Shown here one piece after another: positions 26,187 to 35,568 of a DNA stretch of 64,000 nt. Every line of letters begins with the position of its first letter. Position 1 is the first letter of the stretch. The DNA is from Pseudomonas tritici. Lineage in GTDB: Bacteria; Pseudomonadota; Gammaproteobacteria; Pseudomonadales; Pseudomonadaceae. The DNA is taken from the NCBI RefSeq assembly GCF_014268275.3, contig NZ_CP077084.1, positions 5,948,501 to 6,012,500 of the forward strand, written 5' to 3'. Made by a program: the position numbers and the translations under genes. A model generated the notes under the pieces. It did no database searches and was not told the DNA's origin. It saw only the letters and a program-made list of their open reading frames with translations.

Positions 26187-26292
26187 CCTCCAGATTCCCC
26201 GTTATAACGGTTGGTGGCATCCCGCCAACCACCCCACGTGCCCGCACGTGATGCATGACCTTGCCTGGTAAACGGCAAGCTGGAGCGTTGAC
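26187..26292 (+). promoter_or_regulatory. Structured leader of the rhlA-type gene (possible RNA thermometer)
   Basis: Three hairpins follow one another: GGTTGG-tGG/CC-cg-CCAACC (26209-26230), CACGTG-CCCG-CACGTG (26235-26250) and CTTGCC/GGCAAG (26260-26279). The Shine-Dalgarno stretch CTGGAGCG (26280-26287) is complementary to CGCCTCCAG at 26185-26193 with a single bulged C, which would enclose all three hairpins. P. aeruginosa rhlA is known to have a ROSE-type thermometer in its leader. Pairing is visible; heat control is inferred. Confidence 0.5.
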
Positions 26293-27141
26293 ATGAACCA
26301 TGGAAGTTTTGTCATTGAAAAGCTGTTCAAGCACTACAACGTTCATGTTGAGCAGCTAGGAAACGATTCGGAAAAGAAGACCGTACTGATGGTAAACGGT
26401 GCGCTGTCCACCACGCGCTCATTTGCGCGCACCAGCAAATGCCTGGCGGAACACTTCAATGTGTTGCTGTTCGACTTGCCATTCTCCGGCTACTCACGCG
26501 AGCACAACACTGACCTCGACCTGGTGACCAAGGACGACGAGGTGCAAATCCTGCGCGCCCTGGTCGAGCGCTTCCAGGTCAACCATCTGGTGTCGGCCTC
26601 GTGGGGCGGTATCTCCACGCTGCTGACCCTGGCGCACAACCCACCCTCCATCGAAAGCTCGGTAGTGATGGCCCTGGCGCCCAACCTCAACCAAGCCATG
26701 CTCGACTATGTGGAGCGTGTACGCGTATTGATCGAGGCCGACGACAAGTCTGCCGTCGGCCACTTGCTCAATGAAACCGTGGGCAAATACCTGTCACCTC
26801 GGCTCAAGCGCAACAACCATCGGCACCTGTCGAGCATGGCGACCACCGAATATCGCCAGGCGCGTTTTCATATCCACCAGGTACTGGCTTTGGGTGATGG
26901 CAACTACCTGCCGGCACTCAAGCAGATTGAAACACCGGTGCACTTCCTCAACGGCGCGCTGGACGAATACACCCCCGCCGCCGAGGCGCAGCTATTCAAG
27001 CACTACGTGGGGCGCAGCAGCTTTGCTGTGGCCGAACATACTGGGCATTTGCTCGACCTCGAATCCAGCGAAGCCGCCGTGGCGGTGCACCGCGAACTGC
27101 TGGATTTCCTGGTGGGAAAAGGAGCGACGGATGGCGCATAA
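26293..27141 (+). CDS. rhlA: RhlA-type 3-(3-hydroxyalkanoyloxy)alkanoate synthase
   Basis: The 282-residue alpha/beta-hydrolase-fold acyltransferase is very close to Rhl[52 protein letters not shown]. The nucleophile is Ser103 in SASWGG, with Asp in LNGALDEY and His in EHTGHLLD completing the triad. RhlA joins two 3-hydroxyacyl units to make the lipid part of rhamnolipids (HAA), which is itself a surfactant. PhaG is a related alternative, but the sequence segments favour RhlA. No rhlB or rhlC rhamnosyltransferase is adjacent; instead an exporter follows 35 bases downstream. Confidence 0.8.
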   Translation: MNHGSFVIEKLFKHYNVHVEQLGNDSEKKTVLMVNGALSTTRSFARTSKCLAEHFNVLLFDLPFSGYSREHNTDLDLVTKDDEVQILRALVERFQVNHLVSASWGGISTLLTLAHNPPSIESSVVMALAPNLNQAMLDYVERVRVLIEADDKSAVGHLLNETVGKYLSPRLKRNNHRHLSSMATTEYRQARFHIHQVLALGDGNYLPALKQIETPVHFLNGALDEYTPAAEAQLFKHYVGRSSFAVAEHTGHLLDLESSEAAVAVHRELLDFLVGKGATDGA

Positions 27142-27176
27142 TCGCCAACACATAGCCTGCTAACAAAAGGTTTTCC

Positions 27177-28604
27177 ATGCCCAACCGCGTTCCGCTTGAT
27201 GCCAAGACCGCCCGCTGGCTGCCGTGGGTAGTAGCGATTGCCTTCTTCATGCAGTCGCTGGACGGGACGATCCTGAACACCGCACTGCCGGCCATGGCCC
27301 GGGACCTCGCGGAAAACCCGCTGCGCATGCAAGGGGTGGTGATCGCCTACATGCTCACCGTCGCCTTGCTGATCCCGGCCTCGGGCTGGATCGCCGACCG
27401 CTTCGGCACCAAGAAAATCTTCTTCGGCGCAATCATGCTGTTCAGCATTGGCTCGCTGCTGTGCGCCTTGTCCAGCAGCTTGAGCATGCTGGTGGGCGCA
27501 CGGGTGATCCAGGGGTTGGGCGGTGCGCTGATGCTGCCGGTGGGACGGTTGGTGGTGTTACGCGCGTACCCCCGCTCCGAACTGGTACGTATTATGGGCT
27601 TCATTACCATCCCTGGGCTGCTCGGCCCGTTGCTCGGGCCGACCATGGGCGGCTGGATGGTGCAATACCTGACCTGGCACTGGATCTTCTTGATCAACTT
27701 GCCGGTGGGCATGATCGGCTGCTACGCCGTGTGGAAATTTATCCCCGACCTGCGCGGCAGTGAGCGCACGCGATTCGATGGGATCGGCTTCCTGTTGTTT
27801 GGCGCCGCGATGGTGCTGATCACCATCGCCATGGAAGGCCTGGGCGAATTGCACCTGCCGCACCTGCGCGTGATGTTGCTGCTGTTCGGCGGGTTTGCCT
27901 GCCTCGCGGCGTATTGGCTACGCGCCGGGCATATCGATAACCCGTTGTTTTCGCCGGTGCTGTTCAAGACCCGTACCTTTGCCGTGGGCATTCTCGGTAA
28001 CCTGTTTGCGCGCCTGGGCAGCGGCGCCCTGCCGTTCCTGGTACCGCTGCTGTTGCAGGTAGCGCTGGGTTATTCGCCGTCGGAAGCCGGGATGAGCATG
28101 TTACCCCTGGCGGCGGCGGCGATGTTTGCCAAGTCCGTCGCAAGGCCGCTGATCGAACGCCTGGGCTACCGCATCGTGCTGACCGGCAACACCCTGGCGC
28201 TAGGCATCATGCTGGCGAGCATGGGGCTGGTCACTGAAAACACGCCGTACCCGCTGCTGCTGGGGATGCTGGCGGTACTGGGGGCGATCAACTCCCTGCA
28301 ATTCACCGCAATGAACACCGTCACGTTGATCGACCTTGATGACGCCCAGGCCAGCAGCGGCAACAGTTTGCTGTCGGTGGTGGCGCAACTGTCGCTCAGC
28401 CTCGGGGTGGCGTGCGCCGGTGCATTGCTGGGTGGGTTTACGGCCGAAACCGGCAACGATGGTGTGGAAAGCGTACTCGGCGCCTTCCAGCTGACCTTCC
28501 TCACCGTGGGCATCATGGCGATGCTGGCGGCGGCGATCTTCCTGCAATTGTCGCCAAAAGACGGCAAACGTGTGGCCAGCCCGGAGCAGCACATCGAGCA
28601 TTAA
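27177..28604 (+). CDS. DHA2-family (EmrB-like) MFS exporter
   Basis: The 475-residue membrane protein has about 14 hydrophobic segments, motif A GWIADRFGTKKIF near residue 72 and the N-terminal SLDGTILNTALPAMA typical of DHA2 drug:H+ antiporters. It uses the proton gradient to expel amphipathic compounds. It starts 35 bases after the rhlA-type gene, so it is probably co-transcribed and may export the HAA lipid or give self-protection; that link is inference. No EmrA-like adaptor is adjacent. Confidence 0.85.
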   Translation: MPNRVPLDAKTARWLPWVVAIAFFMQSLDGTILNTALPAMARDLAENPLRMQGVVIAYMLTVALLIPASGWIADRFGTKKIFFGAIMLFSIGSLLCALSSSLSMLVGARVIQGLGGALMLPVGRLVVLRAYPRSELVRIMGFITIPGLLGPLLGPTMGGWMVQYLTWHWIFLINLPVGMIGCYAVWKFIPDLRGSERTRFDGIGFLLFGAAMVLITIAMEGLGELHLPHLRVMLLLFGGFACLAAYWLRAGHIDNPLFSPVLFKTRTFAVGILGNLFARLGSGALPFLVPLLLQVALGYSPSEAGMSMLPLAAAAMFAKSVARPLIERLGYRIVLTGNTLALGIMLASMGLVTENTPYPLLLGMLAVLGAINSLQFTAMNTVTLIDLDDAQASSGNSLLSVVAQLSLSLGVACAGALLGGFTAETGNDGVESVLGAFQLTFLTVGIMAMLAAAIFLQLSPKDGKRVASPEQHIEH

Positions 28605-28686
28605 CAGGCTTCTCGTCTAGAACTTGCAGGGAAATCCCCACGAGGCTGGTACACTGCGCGACATTTTGTTTTGCAGAGCCAGTCCC

Positions 28687-30072
28687 GTGACTACCATCGC
28701 CACCGCTTTTAATACTTTGCCCCTGTCCGCCGCCATGCTGGCTAACCTCGACTCGCTGGGTTATGTCGAGATGACGCAGATCCAGGCGCAAAGCTTGCCG
28801 GTGATCCTCAAAGGGCTGGACCTGATTGCCCAGGCCAAGACCGGCAGCGGCAAGACCGCCGCGTTCGGCATCGGCCTGTTGAACCCGATCAACCCGCGCT
28901 ACTTCGGCTGCCAGGCGCTGGTGATGTGCCCGACCCGTGAGCTGGCCGACCAGGTCGCCAAGGAAATCCGTCGCCTGGCCCGTGCCGAAGACAACATCAA
29001 GGTGCTGACCCTGTGCGGCGGCGTGTCCCTCGGCCCACAGATCGCTTCCCTGGAACACGGCGCCCACGTCATCGTCGGCACCCCGGGCCGTATCCAGCAG
29101 CACCTGCGCAAGGGTTCGCTGGTACTCGACGGCCTGAACACGCTGATCCTCGACGAAGCCGACCGCATGCTCGACATGGGCTTCTACGACGCCATCGAAG
29201 ACATCATCAGCAAGACCCCGCCGCGCCGCCAGACCCTGCTGTTCTCGGCCACCTATCCCGTGAGCATCAAGCAGTTGGCCTCGAAATTCATGCGCGCGCC
29301 GCAGCAAGTGAAGGCCGAAGCCTTCCACTCCGACGACCAGATCGAGCAGCGTTTCTACGAGATCTCGCCGGAAGAGCGCATGGACGCCGTGACCAAGGTA
29401 CTGGCGCACTTCCGCCCGGCATCGTGCGTGGCGTTCTGCTTTACCAAGCAGCAAGTGCAGGAAACCGTGGATCACCTGACGTCCAAGGGCATTTCCGCCG
29501 TTGGCCTGCATGGCGACCTGGAACAGCGCGACCGTGACCAGGTGCTGGCGATGTTCGCCAACCGCAGTACCTCGGTGCTCGTTGCCACCGACGTGGCCGC
29601 CCGTGGCCTGGACATTGACTCGCTGGACATGGTGATCAACGTCGAACTGGCCCGCGACTCGGAAATCCACATCCACCGCGTCGGCCGTACCGGGCGCGCC
29701 GGTGAGACCGGCATCGCGATCAGCCTGGTGGCACCGTCCGAAGCGCACCGCGCCCAAGCGATCGAGCAGTTGCAGAAGTCGCCGTTGAACTGGGACCAAC
29801 TGGACAACCTCAAGCCGCAAAGCGGTGGTCCGTTGCTGCCGGTGATGAGCACCCTGTGCATTGCTGCCGGGCGCAAAGACAAGGTTCGCCCAGGCGACAT
29901 CCTCGGCGCGCTGACCGGTGATGCTGGCATTCCGGGGGCCCAGGTTGGCAAGATCGCGATCTTTGATTTCCAGGCATTCGTGGCCGTGGAGCGCGGGATC
30001 GCCAAGCAGGCATTGCAGCGTTTGAATGACGGCAAGATCAAAGGCCGTTCGTTGCGCGTGCGGATCCTGTAA
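28687..30072 (+). CDS. dbpA: ATP-dependent RNA helicase DbpA
   Basis: The 461-residue DEAD-box helicase acts in 50S ribosome assembly on 23S rRNA helix 92. Motifs in order: Q motif, AKTGSGKT (I), PTREL (Ia), TPGRI (Ib), DEAD (II), SAT (III), the VATDVAARGLDI (V) and HRVGRTGRAG (VI) blocks. The last ~75 residues form the DbpA-type RNA-recognition domain (VRPGDILGALTGDAGIPGAQVGKI; quoted by ends). The likely start is the GTG at 28687 (VTTIATAF), which gives the family length; an in-frame ATG at 28624 adds 21 unlikely residues. Confidence 0.9.
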   Translation: MTTIATAFNTLPLSAAMLANLDSLGYVEMTQIQAQSLPVILKGLDLIAQAKTGSGKTAAFGIGLLNPINPRYFGCQALVMCPTRELADQVAKEIRRLARAEDNIKVLTLCGGVSLGPQIASLEHGAHVIVGTPGRIQQHLRKGSLVLDGLNTLILDEADRMLDMGFYDAIEDIISKTPPRRQTLLFSATYPVSIKQLASKFMRAPQQVKAEAFHSDDQIEQRFYEISPEERMDAVTKVLAHFRPASCVAFCFTKQQVQETVDHLTSKGISAVGLHGDLEQRDRDQVLAMFANRSTSVLVATDVAARGLDIDSLDMVINVELARDSEIHIHRVGRTGRAGETGIAISLVAPSEAHRAQAIEQLQKSPLNWDQLDNLKPQSGGPLLPVMSTLCIAAGRKDKVRPGDILGALTGDAGIPGAQVGKIAIFDFQAFVAVERGIAKQALQRLNDGKIKGRSLRVRIL

Positions 30073-30096
30073 AGCTCTCAAGCTATATAGAGATCA

Positions 30097-30192
30097 AAAT
30101 GTGGGAGCTGGCTTGCCTGCGATAGCGGTGGCACATTCACTGAATAGGTTGAATGGGCCGCCCTCATCTCAGGCAAGCCAGCTCCCACATTT
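30097..30192. repeat. REPIN between dbpA and the flavoprotein gene
   Basis: ATGTGGGAGCTGGCTTGCCTG and its inverted copy (CAGGCAAGCCAGCTCCCACA) enclose about 50 bases. The inner flanks differ (GCGATAGCGG versus CATCT), so the centre has decayed. Confidence 0.85.
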
Positions 30193-30230
30193 GATTGCAT
30201 TTCAGATCGATATTTTGTGAGGACATTGCT

Positions 30231-31409
30231 GTGCGCTCGACCGAAGTTGTGATCATTGGCGCCGGCGCCGCAGGCTTGATGTGCGCACTGACCGCCGCCG
30301 GGCGTGGGCGCAAGGTGATGCTGATCGACCATGCAAACAAGGCCGGCAAGAAGATCCTGATGTCCGGCGGTGGCCGCTGCAATTTCACCAATATGTACAC
30401 CGAGCCGGCCAATTTCCTTTCGCACAACGCGCACTTCTGCAAGTCCGCCCTGGCGCGCTATACCCAGTGGGATTTTATCGGCCTGGTGGCCAAGCACGGC
30501 GTGCCGTACCACGAGAAAAAGCTCGGCCAGCTGTTCTGCGATAACAAATCCAGCGACATCCTCGGCATGCTGCTCGACGAGTGCATCCAGACGGGCGTGG
30601 AGATGCACCTGGACACCTCGATCCAGGAGATCGCCAAAGTCGACAGTGGTTACCAGTTGCAGACCACGCTGGGTGAGCTGCGCTGCGAGTCGTTGGTGAT
30701 TGCCACGGGCGGCTTGTCGATTCCAACCCTCGGCGCGACCGGTTTCGGCTATCAAGTCGCCAAACAATTCGGTCATGAGCTGCTACCAACCCGCGCCGGG
30801 CTGGTGCCGTTCACCATCACCGACCAGCTCAAGGACTTGTGCGCAGAGCTGTCTGGCACCTCGGTGGATTGCCTGGTCAGCTGCAACGACCAGAGCTTTC
30901 GCGAGAACATCCTGTTTACCCACCGCGGCCTGAGCGGGCCGGCGATTTTGCAAATTTCCTCGTACTGGGAGTCCGGCGACACGGTGGAGATCAACCTGCT
31001 GCCCGACCACGACGCCCACAGCTGGCTGCAACAGCAACAGACCGAGCGCCCTAACAGCGAGCTGAAAACCCTGCTGGGTGAGATCTTCACCAAGAAGATG
31101 GCCAACCTGCTGGCGGAAACCTGGTTTGTGTCCAAGCCGATGAAGCAGTACACCCATGCCGAGATTGCCGATATCGCGCAAAAGCTTGGCAGTTGGCAAC
31201 TGGTGCCGGCGGGCACCGAGGGCTATCGCACCGCCGAGGTGACGCTGGGTGGGGTGGATACGCGGGAAGTGTCTTCCAAGACCATGGAGTCGCTGAAAAG
31301 CCCTGGTTTGTACTTTATTGGTGAAGTGTTGGATGTAACCGGTCACCTGGGTGGCTTTAACTTCCAATGGGCGTGGGCCTCAGGTTACGCGGCCGCACAG
31401 TACGCCTGA
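30231..31409 (+). CDS. BaiN/HI0933-family NAD(P)/FAD-dependent oxidoreductase
   Basis: The 392-residue flavoprotein has an N-terminal dinucleotide motif VVIIGAGAAGLMCALTAAGR, then GGGRCNFTN near residue 45, both hallmarks of the HI0933 (YhiN/BaiN) family. A C-terminal GLYFIGEVLDVTGHLGGFNFQWAWASG stretch (quoted in part) closes the FAD site. The reaction of the Pseudomonas members is unproven. I chose the GTG at 30231, which follows TGAGGA closely; the frame extends upstream to 30195 inside the REPIN. Confidence 0.85.
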   Translation: MRSTEVVIIGAGAAGLMCALTAAGRGRKVMLIDHANKAGKKILMSGGGRCNFTNMYTEPANFLSHNAHFCKSALARYTQWDFIGLVAKHGVPYHEKKLGQLFCDNKSSDILGMLLDECIQTGVEMHLDTSIQEIAKVDSGYQLQTTLGELRCESLVIATGGLSIPTLGATGFGYQVAKQFGHELLPTRAGLVPFTITDQLKDLCAELSGTSVDCLVSCNDQSFRENILFTHRGLSGPAILQISSYWESGDTVEINLLPDHDAHSWLQQQQTERPNSELKTLLGEIFTKKMANLLAETWFVSKPMKQYTHAEIADIAQKLGSWQLVPAGTEGYRTAEVTLGGVDTREVSSKTMESLKSPGLYFIGEVLDVTGHLGGFNFQWAWASGYAAAQYA

Positions 31410-31539
31410 CGAAAGGATGTACTCGGTCAAAATGGGGTGTGGCTGGAATAAATTTTGCTGTTAGATGTGATCGCTACGCTTGCCGTGGCGTCCTTGATAG
31501 CTCAATTTAACGGCATCGTCCCGGAAGACTCCAGACTTC

Positions 31540-33723
31540 ATGTCATCGACCTCGTTCAAGCAGTCCATGCGGCGCCTGTGGGCGCTGGATAAATTCAGCT
31601 ACAGCATTCGGGTGTTCATCGCCCTCACCGGCAGCATGGCGTTGTGCTGGTACCAAGATGAAATGACGCTGCTGATCCCGCTGTTCCTGGGGATTATCGC
31701 CAGTGCACTGGCCGAGACCGATGACAGTTGGCAGGGCCGCCTCAACGCCCTGGCAGTCACGCTGGTGTGTTTCAGCATCGCCGCACTGTCGGTGGAGCTG
31801 CTGTTCCCTTATCCCTGGATCTTCGCGATCTCCCTGGCACTGGCCACCTTCTGCCTGACCATGCTCGGCGCCTTGGGCGAACGTTATGGCGCGATTGCCT
31901 CGGCGACATTGATTCTGTCGGTGTACACCATGATCGGTGTGGACCAGCGCGGTGGCGCCGTCTCGGACTTTTGGCATGAGCCGCTGCTGTTGGTGGCCGG
32001 CGCCGCCTGGTACGGCGTGCTGTCAGTCCTGTGGCAGGCGCTGTTTTCCAACCAGCCGGTGCAGCAGAGTCTGGCGCGGTTGTTTCGCGAACTGGGGCGT
32101 TACCTCAAGCTCAAGTCGTCACTGTTTGAACCGATTCGCCAGTTGGATGTAGAGGCGCGACGCCTGGAACTGGCCCAGCAAAACGGCCGGGTGGTGGCGG
32201 CGCTCAATGCGGCGAAGGAAATCATCCTGCACCGCGTGGGCAATGGCCGCCCAGGCTCGAAAGTCAGCCGTTACCTGAAGCTGTACTTCCTCGCCCAGGA
32301 CATCCACGAACGCGCCAGCTCATCCCACTACCCTTACAACGCGCTGGCCGAAGCCTTCTTCCACAGTGACGTGCTGTTCCGTTGCCAGCGCCTGCTGCGT
32401 CAACAGGGCAAGGCCTGCCAGGCCCTCGCCGAGTCGATCCAACTGCGCCAGCCGTTCATCTATGACGACAGCTTCGCCGAAGCGCTGGGCGACTTGAATG
32501 CGTCCCTGGAACACCTGCGCATCCAGAGCAACCCCGCCTGGCGCGGCCTGCTGCGGTCGTTGCGCGCCCTCGCGGCCAACCTGTCCACACTCGACCGCCT
32601 GCTGGGCGACGCCAGTAACCCCGACAGGCTGGCTGATGCCACCGACAGCAACCTGCTGGACCGTGCGCCGCGCAACCTCAAGGAAATGTGGACGCGGTTG
32701 CGCACCCAACTCACGCCAACATCACTGCTGTTCCGCCATGCCTTGCGCCTGTCCCTGGCGTTGACCATTGGCTACGGCACCCTGCATGCCATCCACGCTT
32801 CCCAGGGCTACTGGATCATCCTCACCACGCTGTTCGTGTGCCAGCCCAACTACGGCGCGACACGGCGCAAGCTCGGCCAACGGATCATCGGCACCGCCAT
32901 CGGCCTCACTGTGGCCTGGGCACTGTTCGACCTGTTCCCGAGCCCCCTGGTGCAGTCGATGTTCGCCATCGCCGCCGGCCTGGTGTTCTTTATCAACCGT
33001 ACGACCCGCTACACGCTGGCCACGGCCGCCATCACCCTGATGGTGCTGTTCTGCTTCAACCAGGTGGGTGATGGTTACGGGCTATTCCTGCCACGCCTGT
33101 TCGATACCTTGCTCGGCAGCTTGATTGCGGGCCTGGCGGTATTCCTGTTCCTGCCGGACTGGCAGGGCCGACGCCTGAACAAGGTGCTGGCCAACACCCT
33201 GACCTGCAACAGCATCTACCTGCGTCAGATCATGCAGCAATACGCCGCCGGCAAGAGCGACGACCTGGCCTACCGCCTGGCCCGTCGCAATGCGCACAAC
33301 GCCGATGCGGCGCTGTCCACCACCTTGGCGAACATGCTGATGGAGCCTGGGCACTTCCGGAAGGAGGCGGACGTAGGATTCCGCTTCCTGGTGCTGTCGC
33401 ACACCTTGCTCAGTTACTTGTCAGGGCTGGGTGCTCATCGCGAAACACAGTTGCCGGCCGAGGTGCGCGAGCATCTGATCGACGGCGCCGGCAATACCTT
33501 GGCGGCGAGCATCGATGAAATCGCTACAGGGCTGGCGAACAAACAGCCGATTGCGATTCAAAGCGATGCCGAGGAAGCGTTGGCGGCCGATCTGGAGCAG
33601 ATGCCGGATGAGATTGATGAAGGGCAGCGGTTGGTGCAAACGCAGTTGGCGTTGATTTGTCGGCAGTTGGGGCCGCTGCGCACGTTGGCGGCGCATCTGA
33701 TCAAAGATACCAGCGCGGTCTAA
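31540..33723 (+). CDS. yccS: YccS/YhfK-family membrane protein
   Basis: The 727-residue protein has two blocks of about six hydrophobic helices (residues about 25-150 and 400-530) separated by a long soluble domain, the YccS/FUSC architecture. The second block has YWIILTTLFVCQPNYGATRRKLGQR, the conserved FUSC sequence (quoted ends). It is thought to be an efflux-type transporter; the substrate is unknown. Start ATG follows CGGAAGACTCCAG. It stands alone, with a degenerate REP fragment (CTTGCTCGCGAAG) just after the stop. Confidence 0.82.
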   Translation: MSSTSFKQSMRRLWALDKFSYSIRVFIALTGSMALCWYQDEMTLLIPLFLGIIASALAETDDSWQGRLNALAVTLVCFSIAALSVELLFPYPWIFAISLALATFCLTMLGALGERYGAIASATLILSVYTMIGVDQRGGAVSDFWHEPLLLVAGAAWYGVLSVLWQALFSNQPVQQSLARLFRELGRYLKLKSSLFEPIRQLDVEARRLELAQQNGRVVAALNAAKEIILHRVGNGRPGSKVSRYLKLYFLAQDIHERASSSHYPYNALAEAFFHSDVLFRCQRLLRQQGKACQALAESIQLRQPFIYDDSFAEALGDLNASLEHLRIQSNPAWRGLLRSLRALAANLSTLDRLLGDASNPDRLADATDSNLLDRAPRNLKEMWTRLRTQLTPTSLLFRHALRLSLALTIGYGTLHAIHASQGYWIILTTLFVCQPNYGATRRKLGQRIIGTAIGLTVAWALFDLFPSPLVQSMFAIAAGLVFFINRTTRYTLATAAITLMVLFCFNQVGDGYGLFLPRLFDTLLGSLIAGLAVFLFLPDWQGRRLNKVLANTLTCNSIYLRQIMQQYAAGKSDDLAYRLARRNAHNADAALSTTLANMLMEPGHFRKEADVGFRFLVLSHTLLSYLSGLGAHRETQLPAEVREHLIDGAGNTLAASIDEIATGLANKQPIAIQSDAEEALAADLEQMPDEIDEGQRLVQTQLALICRQLGPLRTLAAHLIKDTSAV

Positions 33724-33755
33724 ACCGCTTGCTCGCGAAGAGGCCCGCGGGAGCC

Positions 33756-34493
33756 CTACATCCCATGCTGCTTCATCAACCGCGCATAACTCCCATCCGC
33801 CTTCATCCTGGCAATTTCCCGATCAAAGCTGGCGACAATCTGCGCATGCTCAGGGTTTTTCAGGCTGACCAGAATATGCAGGCTGTTTTCACTTAGCGGC
33901 TTGGGTAAAAACTCCACCGCATCGCGCACCCGTGCCGACTCCCGGGAAAGGAAAAAACGCGCCACATATTCATCCTCCACCGTCATCCGAACCCGCTGCG
34001 CCGCGAGCATACGCACGGCCATGGCGAAGTTATGCACTGGGACTTTCTGCAACTGCGCATCCCCATCGAACGCCGCCGAATAGGCATACCCGCGCACCAC
34101 AGCGATGGGATAGTCGTGCAGCTGCTCTAGGTTCTGGAAATCGATGGGGTCGTCGCGGCGCTTGATGAAACGCACGCGGTTGAGCAGGTACTCGCCGGAG
34201 AACTGCCCCAGTTGAGTGCGAGCATCGTCGTACCAGGCGTTGACCAGCACGTCGTAGCGCCCATCGCCCACGCCCATCAACGCACGGGCCCAGGGCACCT
34301 GTTCAAAATCACTGGCATAACCCGCACGGGCCAACGCGGTGCTGACGATATCGGTGGCAAGCCCGCCGTTGATCAATGTGGCGTCAGTAAAAGGTGGCCA
34401 TGCATCCGCTACCAGGCGCAAACGCTGTGCAAATGCAGGCTGGGCCAGCAACAACACTCCAATCAAAGCAACGGCACGAGAGAATCGCGGCAT
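33756..34493 (-). CDS. Periplasmic solute-binding protein (SBP family 3-like)
   Basis: The 245-residue protein has a Sec signal (MPRFSRAVALIGVLLLAQPAFA) and a bilobed binding-protein domain starting LRLVADAWPPFTD, with FEQVPWARALMGVGDGRYDVLVNAWYDD matching the amino-acid-binding family (quoted in part). No permease or ATPase is adjacent, so it may be an orphan, or feed a transporter or a sensor. A second protein of the same type lies at 62060-62851. The start is the ATG at 34493 after AGGACTTGAGC; a TTG at 34499 is the frame's upstream limit. Confidence 0.8.
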   Translation of the reverse strand: MPRFSRAVALIGVLLLAQPAFAQRLRLVADAWPPFTDATLINGGLATDIVSTALARAGYASDFEQVPWARALMGVGDGRYDVLVNAWYDDARTQLGQFSGEYLLNRVRFIKRRDDPIDFQNLEQLHDYPIAVVRGYAYSAAFDGDAQLQKVPVHNFAMAVRMLAAQRVRMTVEDEYVARFFLSRESARVRDAVEFLPKPLSENSLHILVSLKNPEHAQIVASFDREIARMKADGSYARLMKQHGM

Positions 34494-34693
34494 GCTCAAG
34501 TCCTAGGCAGGCAGGCGGTGGCCTTAGCTCAGGCAGCGCCTGAGGTTCTAACAGTAGCTCAGATTACACAAAGAAACCGGTGCCGAGCGCACTCAATGAT
34601 GGCAATTTGATTTCACTCACAAAAATAACGGATTTAGACACACACGGCGGTCGCGCTTACTATCCGGAACAGACATTTATAAGAGAACACGTC

Positions 34694-35146
34694 ATGACAG
34701 TTGAATGGGTCTGCAAACATCACGACGACTTGGGCAAGGAGCAGCTTTACGCCATCTTGCGCTTGCGCAACGAGGTCTTTGTCGTGGAGCAAAAATGCCT
34801 TTACCAGGATCTTGACGGGCAGGACTTGTCGGGCGACACCCACCACCTGATGGCCTGGCAGGATGATCAACTCGTGGCGTACCTGCGCCTGCTGGACCCG
34901 GAGTCCCAGGGCGGCGATGTGGTGATCGGCCGAGTGATTGTGGCGCCCGTGGCGCGCGGCACCGGGCTGGGGCATCGGATGATGGAAGAGACGCTGGAGC
35001 GGATTGCCGATATATGGCCGCAGACGCCGATATTTCTGTCAGCCCAGGCGCATTTGCAGGGGTACTACGGGCGGTATGGGTTCGTGGTGGCGGGTGACGA
35101 ATACCTTGAGGATGATATTCCACACATTGGTATGCGGCGCGCTTGA
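34694..35146 (+). CDS. elaA: GNAT acetyltransferase ElaA
   Basis: The 150-residue GNAT-fold protein has the ElaA pattern LYAILRLRNEVFVVEQKCLYQDLDG at the N terminus (quoted ends) and the acetyl-CoA loop VIVAPVARGTGLGHRMM near residues 80-97. The substrate is unknown. Start at ATG 34694, with GAGAACACGTC before it; the open frame runs back to 34580 with no ribosome-binding site. Divergent from the solute-binding protein. Confidence 0.85.
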   Translation: MTVEWVCKHHDDLGKEQLYAILRLRNEVFVVEQKCLYQDLDGQDLSGDTHHLMAWQDDQLVAYLRLLDPESQGGDVVIGRVIVAPVARGTGLGHRMMEETLERIADIWPQTPIFLSAQAHLQGYYGRYGFVVAGDEYLEDDIPHIGMRRA

Positions 35147-35149
35147 GGG

Positions 35150-35231
35150 CCTCATCGCAGGCAAGCCAGCTCCCACACTTGACTGTACTCACACGTCAAA
35201 AATGTGGGAACGGGCTTGCCCGCGATAGCGT
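35150..35231. repeat. REP pair after elaA
   Basis: CATCGCAGGCAAGCCAGCTCCCAC is followed by GTGGGAACGGGCTTGCCCGC in the opposite orientation, with an A substituted in the GGGAGC core. It lies between convergent elaA and the winged-helix gene. Confidence 0.85.
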
Positions 35232-35252
35232 CAGCCCAGTCGCCGCCGACCT

Positions 35253-35549
35253 TCAGGGATAACCCAACACCTGCTTGATCACCGCCAGATTCTTCTCGAT
35301 CCAAACCCGATCAATCGCCCCCCAGTTGCGAATCCGATAGTGCCCCGCATGATTGCGCGCACCGTCTTCCTGCTCGAACTCACACACGATATCCAGATCG
35401 GCCAACGCCGCAATCGTATCCTGCGCCGTGCGCCGGGGCATGCCGGTGGCGTCGGTCAGCGCCGGGACGTTGCTCGCCTGCTCACTGTCGATCAAGTAGG
35501 CCACATACAGGCGGCGGTAAAAGCTGCTCTTGGTCTTGCTCACATCCAT
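35253..35549 (-). CDS. Small winged helix-turn-helix protein
   Basis: The 98-residue protein has a helix-turn-helix at about residues 25-50 (NVPALTDATGMPRRTAQDTI) followed by a wing and the segment HAGHYRIRNWGAI. It looks like a whole-gene DNA-binding protein without a ligand domain; its target is unknown. It lies 19 bases downstream of the YgjP-like peptidase gene on the same strand and is probably co-transcribed with it. Confidence 0.75.
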   Translation of the reverse strand: MDVSKTKSSFYRRLYVAYLIDSEQASNVPALTDATGMPRRTAQDTIAALADLDIVCEFEQEDGARNHAGHYRIRNWGAIDRVWIEKNLAVIKQVLGYP

Positions 35550-35568
35550 GGTCGGTCACCTTGTGCGG

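Noticed and set aside
28513-30081. A 522-codon minus-strand frame
   Set aside because: Antisense to dbpA, which has all helicase motifs on the plus strand.
33724-33755. A REP element after the YccS-like gene
   Set aside because: Only one degenerate fragment (CTTGCTCGCGAAG) is present, without a partner.
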